Shown here piece by piece: positions 5,670-14,648 of a DNA stretch of 24,225 bases. Positions within the stretch are counted from its first letter, which is position 1; each line of letters starts with the position of its first letter. Origin of the DNA: JBHJGS01 sp050331575 (lineage in GTDB: Bacteria > Pseudomonadota > Alphaproteobacteria > Sphingomonadales > Rhodothalassiaceae); the NCBI GenBank assembly GCA_050331575.1, contig JBHJGS010000046.1, positions 1 to 24,225 of the forward strand, given 5' to 3'. The notes under the pieces are model-generated. The model did not search any database. It saw only the letters and a program-made list of their open reading frames with translations, and was not told the DNA's origin. Made by a program: the position numbers and the translations under genes.

Positions 5670-6863
5670 ATGCCCTTCCCCACGATCGCCGATCTGGGCG
5701 ACCTGCGCGGCAAGACCGCCCTTGTGCGCGCCGATCTGAACGTGCCCATGGTCGACGGCCGCGTCACCGAAGACAGCCGGCTGCGCGCGGTCGTCCCCAC
5801 GGTTCGCGCGCTGCGCGACGCCGGCGCTCGGGTGGTGCTTCTCTCCCATTTCGGCCGGCCCAAGGGCGAACGGCGCCCGGATATGAGCCTGGAGCCGCTG
5901 GTGGCCCCGCTGGCGGATCTGCTGGGCGAGCCGGTGGCGTTCGGCGACGACTGCATCGGGGAGCCGGCGATGGCGGCGCTGGACAAGGGCCAGGGCGTCA
6001 CCCTGCTGGAGAATCTGCGCTTTCATCCCGGCGAAGAAGACAATGATCCGGGGTTTGCCGATGCGCTGGCGGCGTTGGGCGATGTCTATATCAATGACGC
6101 CTTTTCTGCCGCGCACCGGGCCCATGCCTCGACCGAGGCCCTGGCCCATCGCCTGGCCAAGGCGGCCGGAGAAAGTCTGCGGGCGGAACTGGAGGCACTG
6201 GAAAAGGCCCTGGGCACGCCGGACCGCCCGGTCGCCGCCATTGTCGGCGGCGCCAAGGTGTCGACCAAGCTGAAGGTGCTTGAGCATCTCATCGACAAGG
6301 TCGACCATCTGATCATCGGCGGCGCCATGGCCAACACGTTTCTGGCTGCGCAAGGCGTCGATGTGAAAGCCAGCCTGTTCGAAGCCGATCTGGTCGACAC
6401 GGCTCGACAGATCCTAAACGCCGCCGCGGCAAAATCCTGCGCCGTGCATCTGCCCGATCAAGTGGTGGTGGCCGAGGACCTGGCAACCGGCGTGCCCAGC
6501 CGCATTGTGCCGCTGGATCAGTTGCATGCCGGCGACAAGATCCTCGACATCGGCCCAGCCAGCGCCGAGCAATTGGCCGACCTGCTCGGCCAATGCCGCA
6601 CCTTGGTGTGGAACGGGCCGCTCGGCGCGTTTGAAATCTCGCCATTCGATCGCGCCACGGTGAAGCTGGCCCGGGCGGCGGCGGACCTGACCGAGCAAGG
6701 ACGCCTGATCAGCGTGGCCGGCGGCGGTGATACAGTGGCGGCCCTGGTGCAGGCGCAGGTGCGCGACCGTCTTTCCCATGTGTCCACCGCCGGCGGCGCC
6801 TTCCTGGAATGGATGGAAGGCCGCGAGCTGCCAGGCGTCGCAGCTTTGATGGCGAAGGCCTAA
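5670..6863 (+). CDS. pgk: Phosphoglycerate kinase
   Basis: The 397-residue enzyme transfers phosphate between 1,3-bisphosphoglycerate and ADP. Visible motifs include VRADLNVP near residue 18, LSHFGRPKG, the NDAFSAAHRAHAST loop, AIVGGAKVSTKL near 190 and the C-terminal GGGDTVAAL. The usual STGGGA phosphate-binding stretch reads STAGGA, a mild substitution. I start at ATG 5670. The open frame extends 75 bases upstream, but that part lies inside gap and has no family similarity. GAGG at the gap stop, eight bases upstream, fits as ribosome site. pgk is the last gene of the cluster. Only 35 bp separate its stop from the convergent ileS stop, and no clear terminator is seen there. Confidence 0.95.
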   Translation: MPFPTIADLGDLRGKTALVRADLNVPMVDGRVTEDSRLRAVVPTVRALRDAGARVVLLSHFGRPKGERRPDMSLEPLVAPLADLLGEPVAFGDDCIGEPAMAALDKGQGVTLLENLRFHPGEEDNDPGFADALAALGDVYINDAFSAAHRAHASTEALAHRLAKAAGESLRAELEALEKALGTPDRPVAAIVGGAKVSTKLKVLEHLIDKVDHLIIGGAMANTFLAAQGVDVKASLFEADLVDTARQILNAAAAKSCAVHLPDQVVVAEDLATGVPSRIVPLDQLHAGDKILDIGPASAEQLADLLGQCRTLVWNGPLGAFEISPFDRATVKLARAAADLTEQGRLISVAGGGDTVAALVQAQVRDRLSHVSTAGGAFLEWMEGRELPGVAALMAKA

Positions 6864-6898
6864 GGGTCGCTCGATCCCCCCGCCCCGCGGCGCGCCAG

Positions 6899-9800
6899 TC
6901 AGCTGGTCGGCGCCGGTTCGGCCACTTGCAGCGACAGCCCCACCATGTGCCCTTGCAGCTCTGCGGTCTGAGCACTGGCGGGGCCGAGCGATAGGGTGGT
7001 GCTCAAGGTTTCCGCCATGATCAGATCCTTATGCGCCTCGACTGCGTCGGCGACCGGCTGCGGCGCCTCCAGCGTCAGCGCGATGCGGTCGGTGACGTCC
7101 AGATCCGCGTCCTTGCGGGCGGTCTGGATGGCGCGGATCAGGTCGCGGGCCAGGCCCTCACGCTCCTGATCGGCATCGACGCTGAGGTCCAGGACCACCG
7201 CGCCCTTGCCGCCGAACGGTTCGGCCGCGTCACCGGCCTCGCTGACCAGGCGCATTTCATACTCGCCCGCCTCGATGCGCTCACCGGCGATGATCAGCGC
7301 GCCGCCGTCGGCCTCGTCGAACCGGCCGTCGCGCGCCGCGGACAAGACGTCCTTCATCGCCTTGCCCAGGCGCCGGCCGATCTGCGGATTGACCTTCACC
7401 TCCTGCCGGCCGAAGGCACTGAGATCGCTGGAGACCCGTACCTCGCGCACATTCACCTCATCGGCGATCAGATCGGCATAAGGCGCCAGCGCGCCGGCGG
7501 CCTCATGCACCACCCTCAGCGTCTTCAACGGCAGCCGCACGCGCAGTCGCGCCCGCTCGCGCACCGCCAGCGTGGCAGAGCAGGCATCGCGCACCAAATC
7601 CATGGCCTGCAGCAGCGCCTCATTGCGGCTGAACCGCCGGCTGTCCGGCCAGTCGGTCAGATGCACGGAGCGTGCGCCGGTCAGCGCGCGATAGAGTTTC
7701 TCCGTCACAATCGGGGCCAAGGGAGCCAGCACTTGGCACACGGTGACCAGCACGGTGTAGAGCGTGTTGAACGCCTCTTGCTTGCCCGCGCTGTCCTCGG
7801 TGGCCCAGAAGCGGTCGCGGCTGCGCCGGATATACCAATTGTTCAGCACGTCCATGAAGCGCGCGGCCTCGCGGCAGGCATCGGCAATGCGATAATCCGC
7901 CAGGGCGGCGTCGACGAGGTCGATGAACGCGGCCAGCTTGGCCAGGATATACCGGTCCAGCAGGGCGCTGGCCTCGCCCACCAGCTCCGGCTCGGCCCGG
8001 TCGATATTGGCGTAGAGCTGGAAGAAGGTATAGGCGTTGGTCAGCGGCAAGATCGCCTCGCGCTGGGCCTGGGCGATGCCGCGGCCCTCCTTGTCGATCA
8101 GCAGATCCCCGCCTGACAGCACCGGCGAGGCCATCAAATACCAGCGCAAGGCGTCCGAGCCATAGCGATCGAACACCTCCAGCGGGTCGGGATAGTTGCG
8201 CAGACGCTTGGACAGTTTCTGGCGGTTCTCGTCCAGCACCACGCCATGGCACATGCAGGTCTTGAACGGCGCGCGGTCGAACAGAGCTGTGCCCAGCACC
8301 ATCAGGGTGTAGAACCAGCCACGCGTCTGGGCGACATATTCGACGATGAAGTCGCCCGGAAAATGGCCGTCGAACCAGTCCTTGTTCTCAAACGGATAAT
8401 GCTGGGCGGCGAATGGCATGGCACCGGATTCAAACCAGCAGTCGAACACATCCTCCACCCGGCGCATGGTCGACTGGCCGGTCGGATCGTCCGGGTTCGG
8501 CCGGGTCAGGTCGTCGATGAACGGTCGATGCAGATCCTCCACCTCGACGCCGAAATCGCGCTCCAACTGCTCGATCGAGCCGTAGACGTCGATGCGCGGA
8601 TGGTCCGGATTGTCCGACACCCACACCGGAATCGGCGTGCCCCAGAACCGGCTGCGCGAGATGTTCCAGTCACGCGCGCCCTCCAGCCAATTGCCGAACA
8701 GGCCGTCGCGAATATGCTCGGGGATCCAGCGAATGTCCTGGTTCAGCTCGACCATGCGGTCCTTGAAGGCGGAAACCTTCAGATACCAGCTGTCCACCGC
8801 CTTGTAGATCAGCGGCTGATCCGTGCGCCAGCAATGCGGGTAATTGTGGTCATAGGCCTCGTTCTTGATCAGCACGCCGTCTTGCTTCAGCCGCTCGATG
8901 ATCGACTTATTGGCCTCGAACACCTGTAGGCCCTCATAGTCGGCGATCTCCGCGGTGAAGCGGCCGGCCTGGTCGACCGGCACCACCACGTCGATGCCGG
9001 CGGCACGGCAGACGTTCAGATCATCCTCGCCAAAGCCCGGGGCCAGATGCACAAAGCCCGTGCCCTCGCCATCCTCGACGAAATCCGCGAGCATCACCTT
9101 GTGGGCATTGGCCATGCCGGCAAAATAGTCGAACGGCGGCTTGTAGCGCATACCCTGAAAGGCGCGGCCCTTCATGCGGCCGACAATCTGGGCATCCTTC
9201 ATTTGCTTTTGGTAGCTCGGCCAGGCATTGGCGCTGAGCGCGATGCGCCGGCCCTGGGCATCCTCCACCAAGGCGTAATCGATGTTCGCGCCGGCAGCCA
9301 CCGCCAGGTTGGACGGCAGGGTCCAAGGCGTCGTCGTCCAGATCGCGATATGGGTCGGCCCCCCGGAGGCCGGCTCCTCCAGCTCCAGCGCCACGGTAAC
9401 CGCCGGGTCGCGGCGCATCCGATAGGAATTGTCCAGCCGCGTCTCGAAATTGGACAAGGGGCTTTCCACCGCCCAGCTATAGGGCACGACGCGGTAATCC
9501 TTGTAGATCAGGCCCTTGTCATAGAGCGTTTTGAACGCCCACAGCACGCTTTCCATGTAGGAGCGGTCGAGCGTCTTGTAGGCATTGTCGAAATCGACCC
9601 AGCGCGCCTGCCGGGTGACATAATCGCGCCATTCGTCGGTGAAGCGCAGCACCGAGCGGCGGCAATGGGCATTGAAATCGGCCATGCCGAATTTCAGGAT
9701 CGCCCGGCGTCCGGAGATGCCCAGCTCTTTCTCCGCCTGCAGTTCCGCCGGCAGGCCGTGGGTATCCCAGCCGAAGCGGCGCTCCACCCGACAGCCCTTC

Positions 9801-10042
9801 ATGGTGCGATAGCGCGGGATCAAATCCTTCACATAACCGGTCAGCAGATGCCCGTAATGGGGCAGGCCATTGGCAAAGGGCGGGCCGTCATAGAACACGA
9901 AATCCTGCCCGCCCGCGGCTTGGCCCGGGCGATGATCCACCGACGCCTCGAAGGTCTTGTCCTTGGACCAAAAGTCCAAAATCTCCCGGTCGATCGCGGG
10001 AAAGGAGACGGATTGGCCAAGCGAGGGAAACGGGTGCGGCAT
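6899..10042 (-). CDS. ileS: Isoleucyl-tRNA synthetase, type 2 (eukaryote-like)
   Basis: The 1047-residue class I synthetase charges tRNA-Ile. The HIGH motif reads HYGH (residues 62-65) in PFANGLPHYGHLL, followed by ERRFGWDTHGLPAE. The KMSKS loop reads KLSKR (609-613), followed by NYPDPLEVF. These features and the length mark the type 2 (IleRS2) clade shared with eukaryotes and Rickettsia; type 1 has DIHIGH and KMSKSLGN. The editing domain keeps HLAPGFGEDD near 330-340, and the anticodon-binding region follows about residue 660. IleRS2 enzymes are typically insensitive to mupirocin. No good Shine-Dalgarno precedes ATG 10042. The usual ileS-lspA neighbours are absent; instead it follows a DASS transporter gene by 77 bp. 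Confidence 0.93.
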   Translation of the reverse strand: MPHPFPSLGQSVSFPAIDREILDFWSKDKTFEASVDHRPGQAAGGQDFVFYDGPPFANGLPHYGHLLTGYVKDLIPRYRTMKGCRVERRFGWDTHGLPAELQAEKELGISGRRAILKFGMADFNAHCRRSVLRFTDEWRDYVTRQARWVDFDNAYKTLDRSYMESVLWAFKTLYDKGLIYKDYRVVPYSWAVESPLSNFETRLDNSYRMRRDPAVTVALELEEPASGGPTHIAIWTTTPWTLPSNLAVAAGANIDYALVEDAQGRRIALSANAWPSYQKQMKDAQIVGRMKGRAFQGMRYKPPFDYFAGMANAHKVMLADFVEDGEGTGFVHLAPGFGEDDLNVCRAAGIDVVVPVDQAGRFTAEIADYEGLQVFEANKSIIERLKQDGVLIKNEAYDHNYPHCWRTDQPLIYKAVDSWYLKVSAFKDRMVELNQDIRWIPEHIRDGLFGNWLEGARDWNISRSRFWGTPIPVWVSDNPDHPRIDVYGSIEQLERDFGVEVEDLHRPFIDDLTRPNPDDPTGQSTMRRVEDVFDCWFESGAMPFAAQHYPFENKDWFDGHFPGDFIVEYVAQTRGWFYTLMVLGTALFDRAPFKTCMCHGVVLDENRQKLSKRLRNYPDPLEVFDRYGSDALRWYLMASPVLSGGDLLIDKEGRGIAQAQREAILPLTNAYTFFQLYANIDRAEPELVGEASALLDRYILAKLAAFIDLVDAALADYRIADACREAARFMDVLNNWYIRRSRDRFWATEDSAGKQEAFNTLYTVLVTVCQVLAPLAPIVTEKLYRALTGARSVHLTDWPDSRRFSRNEALLQAMDLVRDACSATLAVRERARLRVRLPLKTLRVVHEAAGALAPYADLIADEVNVREVRVSSDLSAFGRQEVKVNPQIGRRLGKAMKDVLSAARDGRFDEADGGALIIAGERIEAGEYEMRLVSEAGDAAEPFGGKGAVVLDLSVDADQEREGLARDLIRAIQTARKDADLDVTDRIALTLEAPQPVADAVEAHKDLIMAETLSTTLSLGPASAQTAELQGHMVGLSLQVAEPAPTS

Positions 10043-10119
10043 ACCAAGGAACTCAAGCGTATCGAAATGGACTGCCTACTGCTTTACCGCAAGCCCGGGC
10101 GGGACGCAAAGCCTGGGGT

Positions 10120-11574
10120 TCAGCCGAACACCCGGGGTACGACCGCCCAACAGATCGTCGCGATCGCGACGCTGCCGGCCAGGTTCAGCAGCAGGCCCGC
10201 ACGCGCCATCTGCGGAATGCTGACCCGCCCGGTTGCATAGACGATGGCGTTGGGCGCTGTGGCCACCGGCAGCATGAAGGCGGCCGAGCCCGCCATCGCC
10301 GCCGGCGCTGCCAGGATCATCGGATCGACGCCGCTGGTGTCAGCCAGGGCAGCCAGGATCGGCACCAGGGCGGCGATGGTGGCGGTGTTGGAGGTCAGCT
10401 CGGTCAAGAAGATGATCAGCAGCGTGATGCCCAGCAGGATCACGAACAGATCCAGACCGGCCAAGGGCGCCAGTGCTGCGCCCAGCCATTCGCTCAGGCC
10501 CGTGACCTGTACCGCGCGCGCCAGCGAAAGCCCGCCGCCGAACAGTAGGATCACACCCCAAGGCAAGCGTTCCGCGGTCGGCCAGTCAAGCAGGCGCGCG
10601 TGGCGGTCTTTGCTGTCGCCGGCGGGAACCAAAAACATGGCCAAGGCCCCGGCAATGGCGATGATCATGTCGGACAGCGCGCCCAGGCCCGGCACTTCCT
10701 TCAGCGCCAGCCGCCATAGCCAGGCATTGGCCACGACGAAAAAGATCAGCGCCACCCGGCGTTCCGGCCGCGTCAAACCGCCCAGGGCCGCCAGCTGATC
10801 GGCCACCACCGCGCGGCCGCCCTTCACCGCGTCCGGCGCGAACCGGTCACTGCCCCGGGTCAGCACGATCCAGGCCAGCGGCACCAGGGCCGCCGCCACC
10901 GGCACGCCAAAGCTCATCCACGCCAGAAAGCCGATCTCCTGGCCGGTCTGCTGGCGCACAAAGCCAACCACAAAGGCATTCGGCGGCGTGCCGATGATCG
11001 TGCCCAGCCCGCCGATCGATGCGGACCAGGCGATGCCCAGCAGCAAGCAGCGGGCGAAGCGGCCGCGATTGGTGGCGTCGGCAGACAAGCTGTCGACCAC
11101 CGACAGCGCGATCGGGATCATCATCAAGGTCGTGGCGGTATTGGAAATCCACATGGAGATCAGCGCCGTCGCCGCCATGAACCCCAGGATCAAGGAGCGC
11201 GGATGCGCGCCGAACCCGGCCACCACGGTCAAGGCGATGCGCCGGTGCAGGCCCCAGCGCTGCAGCGCCATGGCCATGATGAAGCCGCCGAGCAGCAGGA
11301 AGATCACCGGCCGGGCATAAGGCGCCGCCGCCTCGTCGGCGTCTAGCACCCCGGTGATCGGAAAGGCGATCAGCGGCACCAGCGATGTCGCCGGCACCGG
11401 CAAGGCTTCGGTCGCCCACCAGGATGCCAGCAACGCCGCGATCGCCACCACCGTCCACGCATCCGCGGAGAGGCCAGCCGGCGCGGGCAGCGCCAGGATC
11501 ACCCCACACAGCAGCGGGCCAAGCCACAGCCCCACATTCTGGTAGGATCGCCGCTTGGGCGTGGGCGCACTCAT
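10120..11574 (-). CDS. DASS/SLC13-family anion transporter
   Basis: The 484-residue inner-membrane protein has about eleven to twelve hydrophobic segments. Both signature Ser-Asn-Thr motifs of the divalent anion:sodium symporter family are present: Ser144-Asn145-Thr146 in MWISNTATTLMM, and Ser395-Asn396-Thr397 in TELTSNTATIAAL. GGLGTIIGTPPNAFVVGF lies between them. Such carriers import dicarboxylates, citrate or sulfate using sodium; the substrate cannot be read from sequence. Its ATG overlaps the stop of the DUF2064 gene (ATGA, 11571-11574), so the two are co-translated. ileS follows 77 bp downstream. The gap at 10043-10119 contains only an imperfect GC-rich dyad (GCTTT/AAAGC at 10081-10112). 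Confidence 0.9.
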   Translation of the reverse strand: MSAPTPKRRSYQNVGLWLGPLLCGVILALPAPAGLSADAWTVVAIAALLASWWATEALPVPATSLVPLIAFPITGVLDADEAAAPYARPVIFLLLGGFIMAMALQRWGLHRRIALTVVAGFGAHPRSLILGFMAATALISMWISNTATTLMMIPIALSVVDSLSADATNRGRFARCLLLGIAWSASIGGLGTIIGTPPNAFVVGFVRQQTGQEIGFLAWMSFGVPVAAALVPLAWIVLTRGSDRFAPDAVKGGRAVVADQLAALGGLTRPERRVALIFFVVANAWLWRLALKEVPGLGALSDMIIAIAGALAMFLVPAGDSKDRHARLLDWPTAERLPWGVILLFGGGLSLARAVQVTGLSEWLGAALAPLAGLDLFVILLGITLLIIFLTELTSNTATIAALVPILAALADTSGVDPMILAAPAAMAGSAAFMLPVATAPNAIVYATGRVSIPQMARAGLLLNLAGSVAIATICWAVVPRVFG

Positions 11575-12185
11575 CGGCCCGCCCGCCAGCGCCGATAGGC
11601 CGCCAAATCGTCCAGATCTTCCAGTTCATCGGCCAGCACAACCCTGCGAGTGGCCGGCACGCAGAGCAAGCTGTCCGCCAGGGCGTGGCGGCTGGACCAG
11701 CGCACCGTGTCCAGGCGGAGCCCGGTCAGGGCCGCGCGGCGCGCCCCGATCAGCCAATAGCCGCCGTCGGTGGCTGGTCCGAACACCAGATCGGCGCGGC
11801 CCAGCAAGGCGAAGGCGCGGGCGATGTGCCGACGCCGCAGCGCCGGCACATCGGTTCCGACCAGAACCACCTGCTCCGCCCCCGCCCGTTGCAGACCAGT
11901 TAGCATGGCAGGGCCCAACGCCCCGCGTGCTTGGGCAACCGGCCGCACCGGGCCGGCCCAGCGGCGCGCGCCCCGCACCCGCCGCCCCGGCCGAACGGCC
12001 AAGATCGTGGTCCAGCGCGGGTCCCGGGCCAGATGCGTCACGCCGGCGGCAATCAGACGGCGTTGGCATACCGCCGCAGCGGCATCGCCAATAGAACCGG
12101 CCAGGCGGGTCATCACACGGCCAGGCGTGGGGGCCTTGGTAAACAATAGCAGGATCCGGCGCGGCCGGGCGGCGGGACGGGACAT
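11571..12185 (-). CDS. DUF2064 / TIGR04282 family glycosyltransferase-like protein
   Basis: The 204-residue cytoplasmic protein has the GT-A-like nucleotide-sugar fold of this family. The N-terminal nucleotide-binding stretch is LLLFTKAPTPGRVMTRLA. The hallmark region reads LVGTDVPAL followed by ADLVFGPATDGGYWLIGARR; in the usual form the first part is GSDCPxL, so Ser and Cys are replaced by Thr and Val. The family is annotated as rSAM/selenodomain-associated transferase 1, or arsenosugar-biosynthesis glycosyltransferase, from frequent neighbours; its biochemistry is largely unproven. I start at ATG 12185; a GTG at 12191 is a possible alternative. It overlaps the DASS gene by four bases and diverges from the DUF547 gene. 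Confidence 0.85.
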   Translation of the reverse strand: MSRPAARPRRILLLFTKAPTPGRVMTRLAGSIGDAAAAVCQRRLIAAGVTHLARDPRWTTILAVRPGRRVRGARRWAGPVRPVAQARGALGPAMLTGLQRAGAEQVVLVGTDVPALRRRHIARAFALLGRADLVFGPATDGGYWLIGARRAALTGLRLDTVRWSSRHALADSLLCVPATRRVVLADELEDLDDLAAYRRWRAGR

Positions 12186-12324
12186 AAACACTCAACTTGA
12201 TCAGGCCGGGGCGGCCTCACAACGGATTGACGAGGCGTGTTTGGCAATCTTCGGTCTCAAGCTCCAGTCTAGACCCTGTATTCGCTGCCGATCCAGATCC
12301 GTTCGTATCGAAAAGGGAAATGCC
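12186..12324. promoter_or_regulatory. Divergent intergenic region between DUF2064 and DUF547 genes
   Basis: The 139 bp must hold promoters for both directions. A perfect 6-bp dyad with a GGG loop (AGGCCG/CGGCCT, 12203-12217) is the only clear structure. TTGACG at 12227-12232 could be a -35 box for the rightward genes, but no matching -10 lies at the right distance. AAGGGAA just upstream of ATG 12325 fits as ribosome site. Confidence 0.35.
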
Positions 12325-13218
12325 ATGGCCGCCAAATCGACACCCCGCTACCGCCGTTTCGCCGCCTTGTGCCTGTTGGGGCTCGGCATCGCCCTCAGCC
12401 CGGGTCCGGCAAGCCTGGCTGACGACCTGGACCGGTTCGCTGAGCACGATCCGAACAGCCGCGCGGCGATCGACTACAGCCCTGTGGATGTCTTCCTGGA
12501 ACGCTTCGTCCAGCGATCGGGCGCCCGCTCCAAAGTCTATTATGAGGAAATCGAGCAGATTGCCCGGCCGTTCGTGGTGGAGGTGCTGCGCTATCTGCGC
12601 CGTGCCCCGATCGAGCAGCTGAACAAGGATGAGCAGCTGGCGCTGTGGCTGAACCTGTATCTGTTCGAATCGGTGCGTCAGACCCTGGCGGCCGACATTC
12701 CGCGCTCCGCTGAAGACGTTGTCACCGGGGAGGACTGGTCGCGCAAGACCGTCGGCGTGGATGATGTGCGGTTGTCCCTCGGGGATATCGAGACGCTGTT
12801 GCAGCGGCACTGGGGGGATCCGCTGATCCTCTACGGTCTGGCGACCCCTGCAAAGGATGCGCCGGCCTATCCGGAAAAGGCCTTTCGCGGCGCCACGGTC
12901 TGGCAACAGCTGGAGGAACTCGCGCGCGACTATGTCGATGCCTCGCACGGACTGAAGGTGCGGCGAGGCACCGCGCAGGTGTCGCCCCACATCCTGACCC
13001 GAAAGGCTGAGTGGTTCGACGACAATGAGGCAGAACTGCTCACGCATTTGGCCGGCTTGGCTGACGAGCGCGCCAGCGAAAAACTTCAAGCGGTCGATAC
13101 TGTGGAGGCGCGCAAATTTCGCTGGCGCCTGAATGGCGCCAAGCGGCCGGCGCGGTCCAATCTCTCCGCCGGAGCCATCGGCGGCGGCGGCGGTGGCGGC
13201 GGCAATTTCGGCTCCTAG
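12325..13218 (+). CDS. Exported DUF547-family protein with polyglycine tail
   Basis: The 297-residue protein begins with a Sec-type signal peptide (basic KSTPRYRR, hydrophobic core at about 12-26, likely cleavage after Ala32), so the mature protein is periplasmic. The DUF547 core is recognised by LNKDEQLALWLNLYLFESVRQTL near 105-125 and DPLILYGL near 170. The usual Cys-containing stretch after that strand (SCPPL in most members) is replaced by AKDAPAYP, and the mature protein has no cysteine at all. The C-terminus ends with eight consecutive glycines and NFGS. DUF547 has no established biochemical function. I use ATG 12325: the open frame runs much further upstream, but that part is antisense to the DUF2064 gene. 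The next gene starts five bases after the stop. Confidence 0.8.
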   Translation: MAAKSTPRYRRFAALCLLGLGIALSPGPASLADDLDRFAEHDPNSRAAIDYSPVDVFLERFVQRSGARSKVYYEEIEQIARPFVVEVLRYLRRAPIEQLNKDEQLALWLNLYLFESVRQTLAADIPRSAEDVVTGEDWSRKTVGVDDVRLSLGDIETLLQRHWGDPLILYGLATPAKDAPAYPEKAFRGATVWQQLEELARDYVDASHGLKVRRGTAQVSPHILTRKAEWFDDNEAELLTHLAGLADERASEKLQAVDTVEARKFRWRLNGAKRPARSNLSAGAIGGGGGGGGNFGS

Positions 13219-13223
13219 ACGCC

Positions 13224-14648
13224 ATGGCCGTGTTCCGCTTGCCTGTCGGCGCCGGCCTATGCTTGTTCGTTGTAGCTGTGGCGCTGGCCTTGCTGACGCC
13301 GCACCTGCCCAACACCGCGCCGCTGGCCGCATGGCCGGGGACCCTGTTTTTCCTATTGATGGCTTTGGGCGCGCTGGCGTGGCTGGTCCTGGCGCGCCGG
13401 CTGCTGGACGGCGGCCAGGCCCTGCTCACCGCGGGCCTGGTCCTGGGATTCGTCTTGCGGCTGATTCTATTGCCGGCCCCGGCGATCTTCGAGGATGATT
13501 ATCAGCGCTATCTGTGGGACGGCGCGGTGACAGCGGCGGGGCTGAACCCCTACACCCATGCCCCGGCTGACATCCACGCAACCGCGTTCGGTGCGGACTA
13601 TTTCACGGCACTGACCCGCGCAGACCAGGCAGAGACGCCGGCGATTGCGGCGCGTCGTGCCCTGGCGGCAGACCCGGCCGCCACGTTGACCCAGATCGCC
13701 TATCCCAGTGTCCGCACCATCTATCCCCCGCTGGCCCAGGCCGCCTTCGCCCTGGCCCATTGGCTTGAGCCTTATTCGCTGACCGCATGGCGCCTGGTCT
13801 TGCTCACCGCCGAGATCGCCACCGTGCTGTTGGGCCTGGGCGTGCTCCGCCGGGCGGGCCAGCCCGGGGCGCTGGTCTTGCTGTACTGGCTGCATCCGCT
13901 GGTGCTGAAGGAGGCGGTCAACTCCGCCCATATGGACGCGCTGTTGCCGCCCTTGCTGCTTGGCTTTGTTTGGCTGATGAGTTGCGGCAGACGCGTGGGA
14001 GGCGGCGCGGTGCTGGCCGCCGCGGCGGCGGTCAAGCTGTGGCCGATCCTGCTGCTGCCCGCACTTGCCGCTGGTGCGCGCGACCGGGCCTCCCGCCGGC
14101 AGGCCCTGATCGCTGCTGCCGGTGCCGGCGCGCTGGCGCTGGTGATGGTGCTGCCGCAGATCATCGCGCTGAGCGAAACCAGTGGCCTCAGCGTCTATGC
14201 GCGCTCGTGGCAGACCAATGCGCTGCTGTTTCCGCTGGGCGTGGAGGCGCTGTCGCTGCTTTTGCCGGATGATCAGGCCGGGCTGGCGATGCGCCTGTTG
14301 GTGGCGCTGGCGGTCTCCGGCCTGGCGCTGATGCTGGCGCGCCTGCCCGATGCTGCGCCTGAGACGCTGGCGCGGGGCTGTGCGCTGGTGATCGCGGCGT
14401 TGCTGCTCTTGGGCCCCACCGCCTATCCCTGGTACGCGCTGTGGCTGATGCCGTTTGTGCTGCTGTGGCGGCATCCGGCCTTGTGGCTGATGACGCTTGT
14501 GCTGCCGCTCTATTATCTGCGCTTTCCTCTCAGCGAGGAGGAGCTGTCGGCGCTGTTTCAGTGGCTGGTTGTGCCGGCGCAGGTCGGGCCGGTGCTGGCC
14601 GGCCTGATGCTATGGCGCCCGGTCCGTCCGCTGTCGGTTCATGCGTAG
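13224..14648 (+). CDS. GT-C type membrane glycosyltransferase (GT87/DUF2029, MptB-like)
   Basis: The 474-residue polytopic protein has roughly eleven to twelve membrane helices. The first long periplasmic loop carries the GT-C signature Glu90-Asp91-Asp92 in FEDDYQRYLWDG, followed by GLNPYTHAP. YPSVRTIYPPLAQ lies near 159 and HPLVLKEAVNSAHMDAL near 224. These motifs are shared by polyprenyl-phosphate-sugar-dependent transferases such as the MptB/GT87 group. It probably moves a hexose from a lipid-linked donor onto a periplasmic or lipid acceptor; neither is known. There is no clear Shine-Dalgarno, so translation may be coupled to the DUF547 gene five bases upstream. Its end overlaps the GT2 gene by eight bases. 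Confidence 0.82.
   Translation: MAVFRLPVGAGLCLFVVAVALALLTPHLPNTAPLAAWPGTLFFLLMALGALAWLVLARRLLDGGQALLTAGLVLGFVLRLILLPAPAIFEDDYQRYLWDGAVTAAGLNPYTHAPADIHATAFGADYFTALTRADQAETPAIAARRALAADPAATLTQIAYPSVRTIYPPLAQAAFALAHWLEPYSLTAWRLVLLTAEIATVLLGLGVLRRAGQPGALVLLYWLHPLVLKEAVNSAHMDALLPPLLLGFVWLMSCGRRVGGGAVLAAAAAVKLWPILLLPALAAGARDRASRRQALIAAAGAGALALVMVLPQIIALSETSGLSVYARSWQTNALLFPLGVEALSLLLPDDQAGLAMRLLVALAVSGLALMLARLPDAAPETLARGCALVIAALLLLGPTAYPWYALWLMPFVLLWRHPALWLMTLVLPLYYLRFPLSEEELSALFQWLVVPAQVGPVLAGLMLWRPVRPLSVHA

Noticed and set aside
2616..6863. Calvin-cycle (cbb) operon interpretation of tkt-gap-pgk
   Set aside because: No RuBisCO, phosphoribulokinase, fructose-bisphosphate aldolase or cbbR is present in the window. 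The order also occurs in heterotrophic alphaproteobacteria.
10081..10112. GC-rich imperfect hairpin between the DASS gene and ileS as a terminator
   Set aside because: The stem is broken by large bulges and has no T tract. The genes may be co-transcribed.
9047..10240. 397-codon rightward frame opposite ileS
   Set aside because: It lies antisense to the conserved catalytic domain of ileS and continues across the gap into the DASS gene; no recognisable domain.
11770..12324. Upstream extension of the DUF547 frame
   Set aside because: The added 185 codons are antisense to the DUF2064 gene and would bury the signal peptide that begins at 12325.
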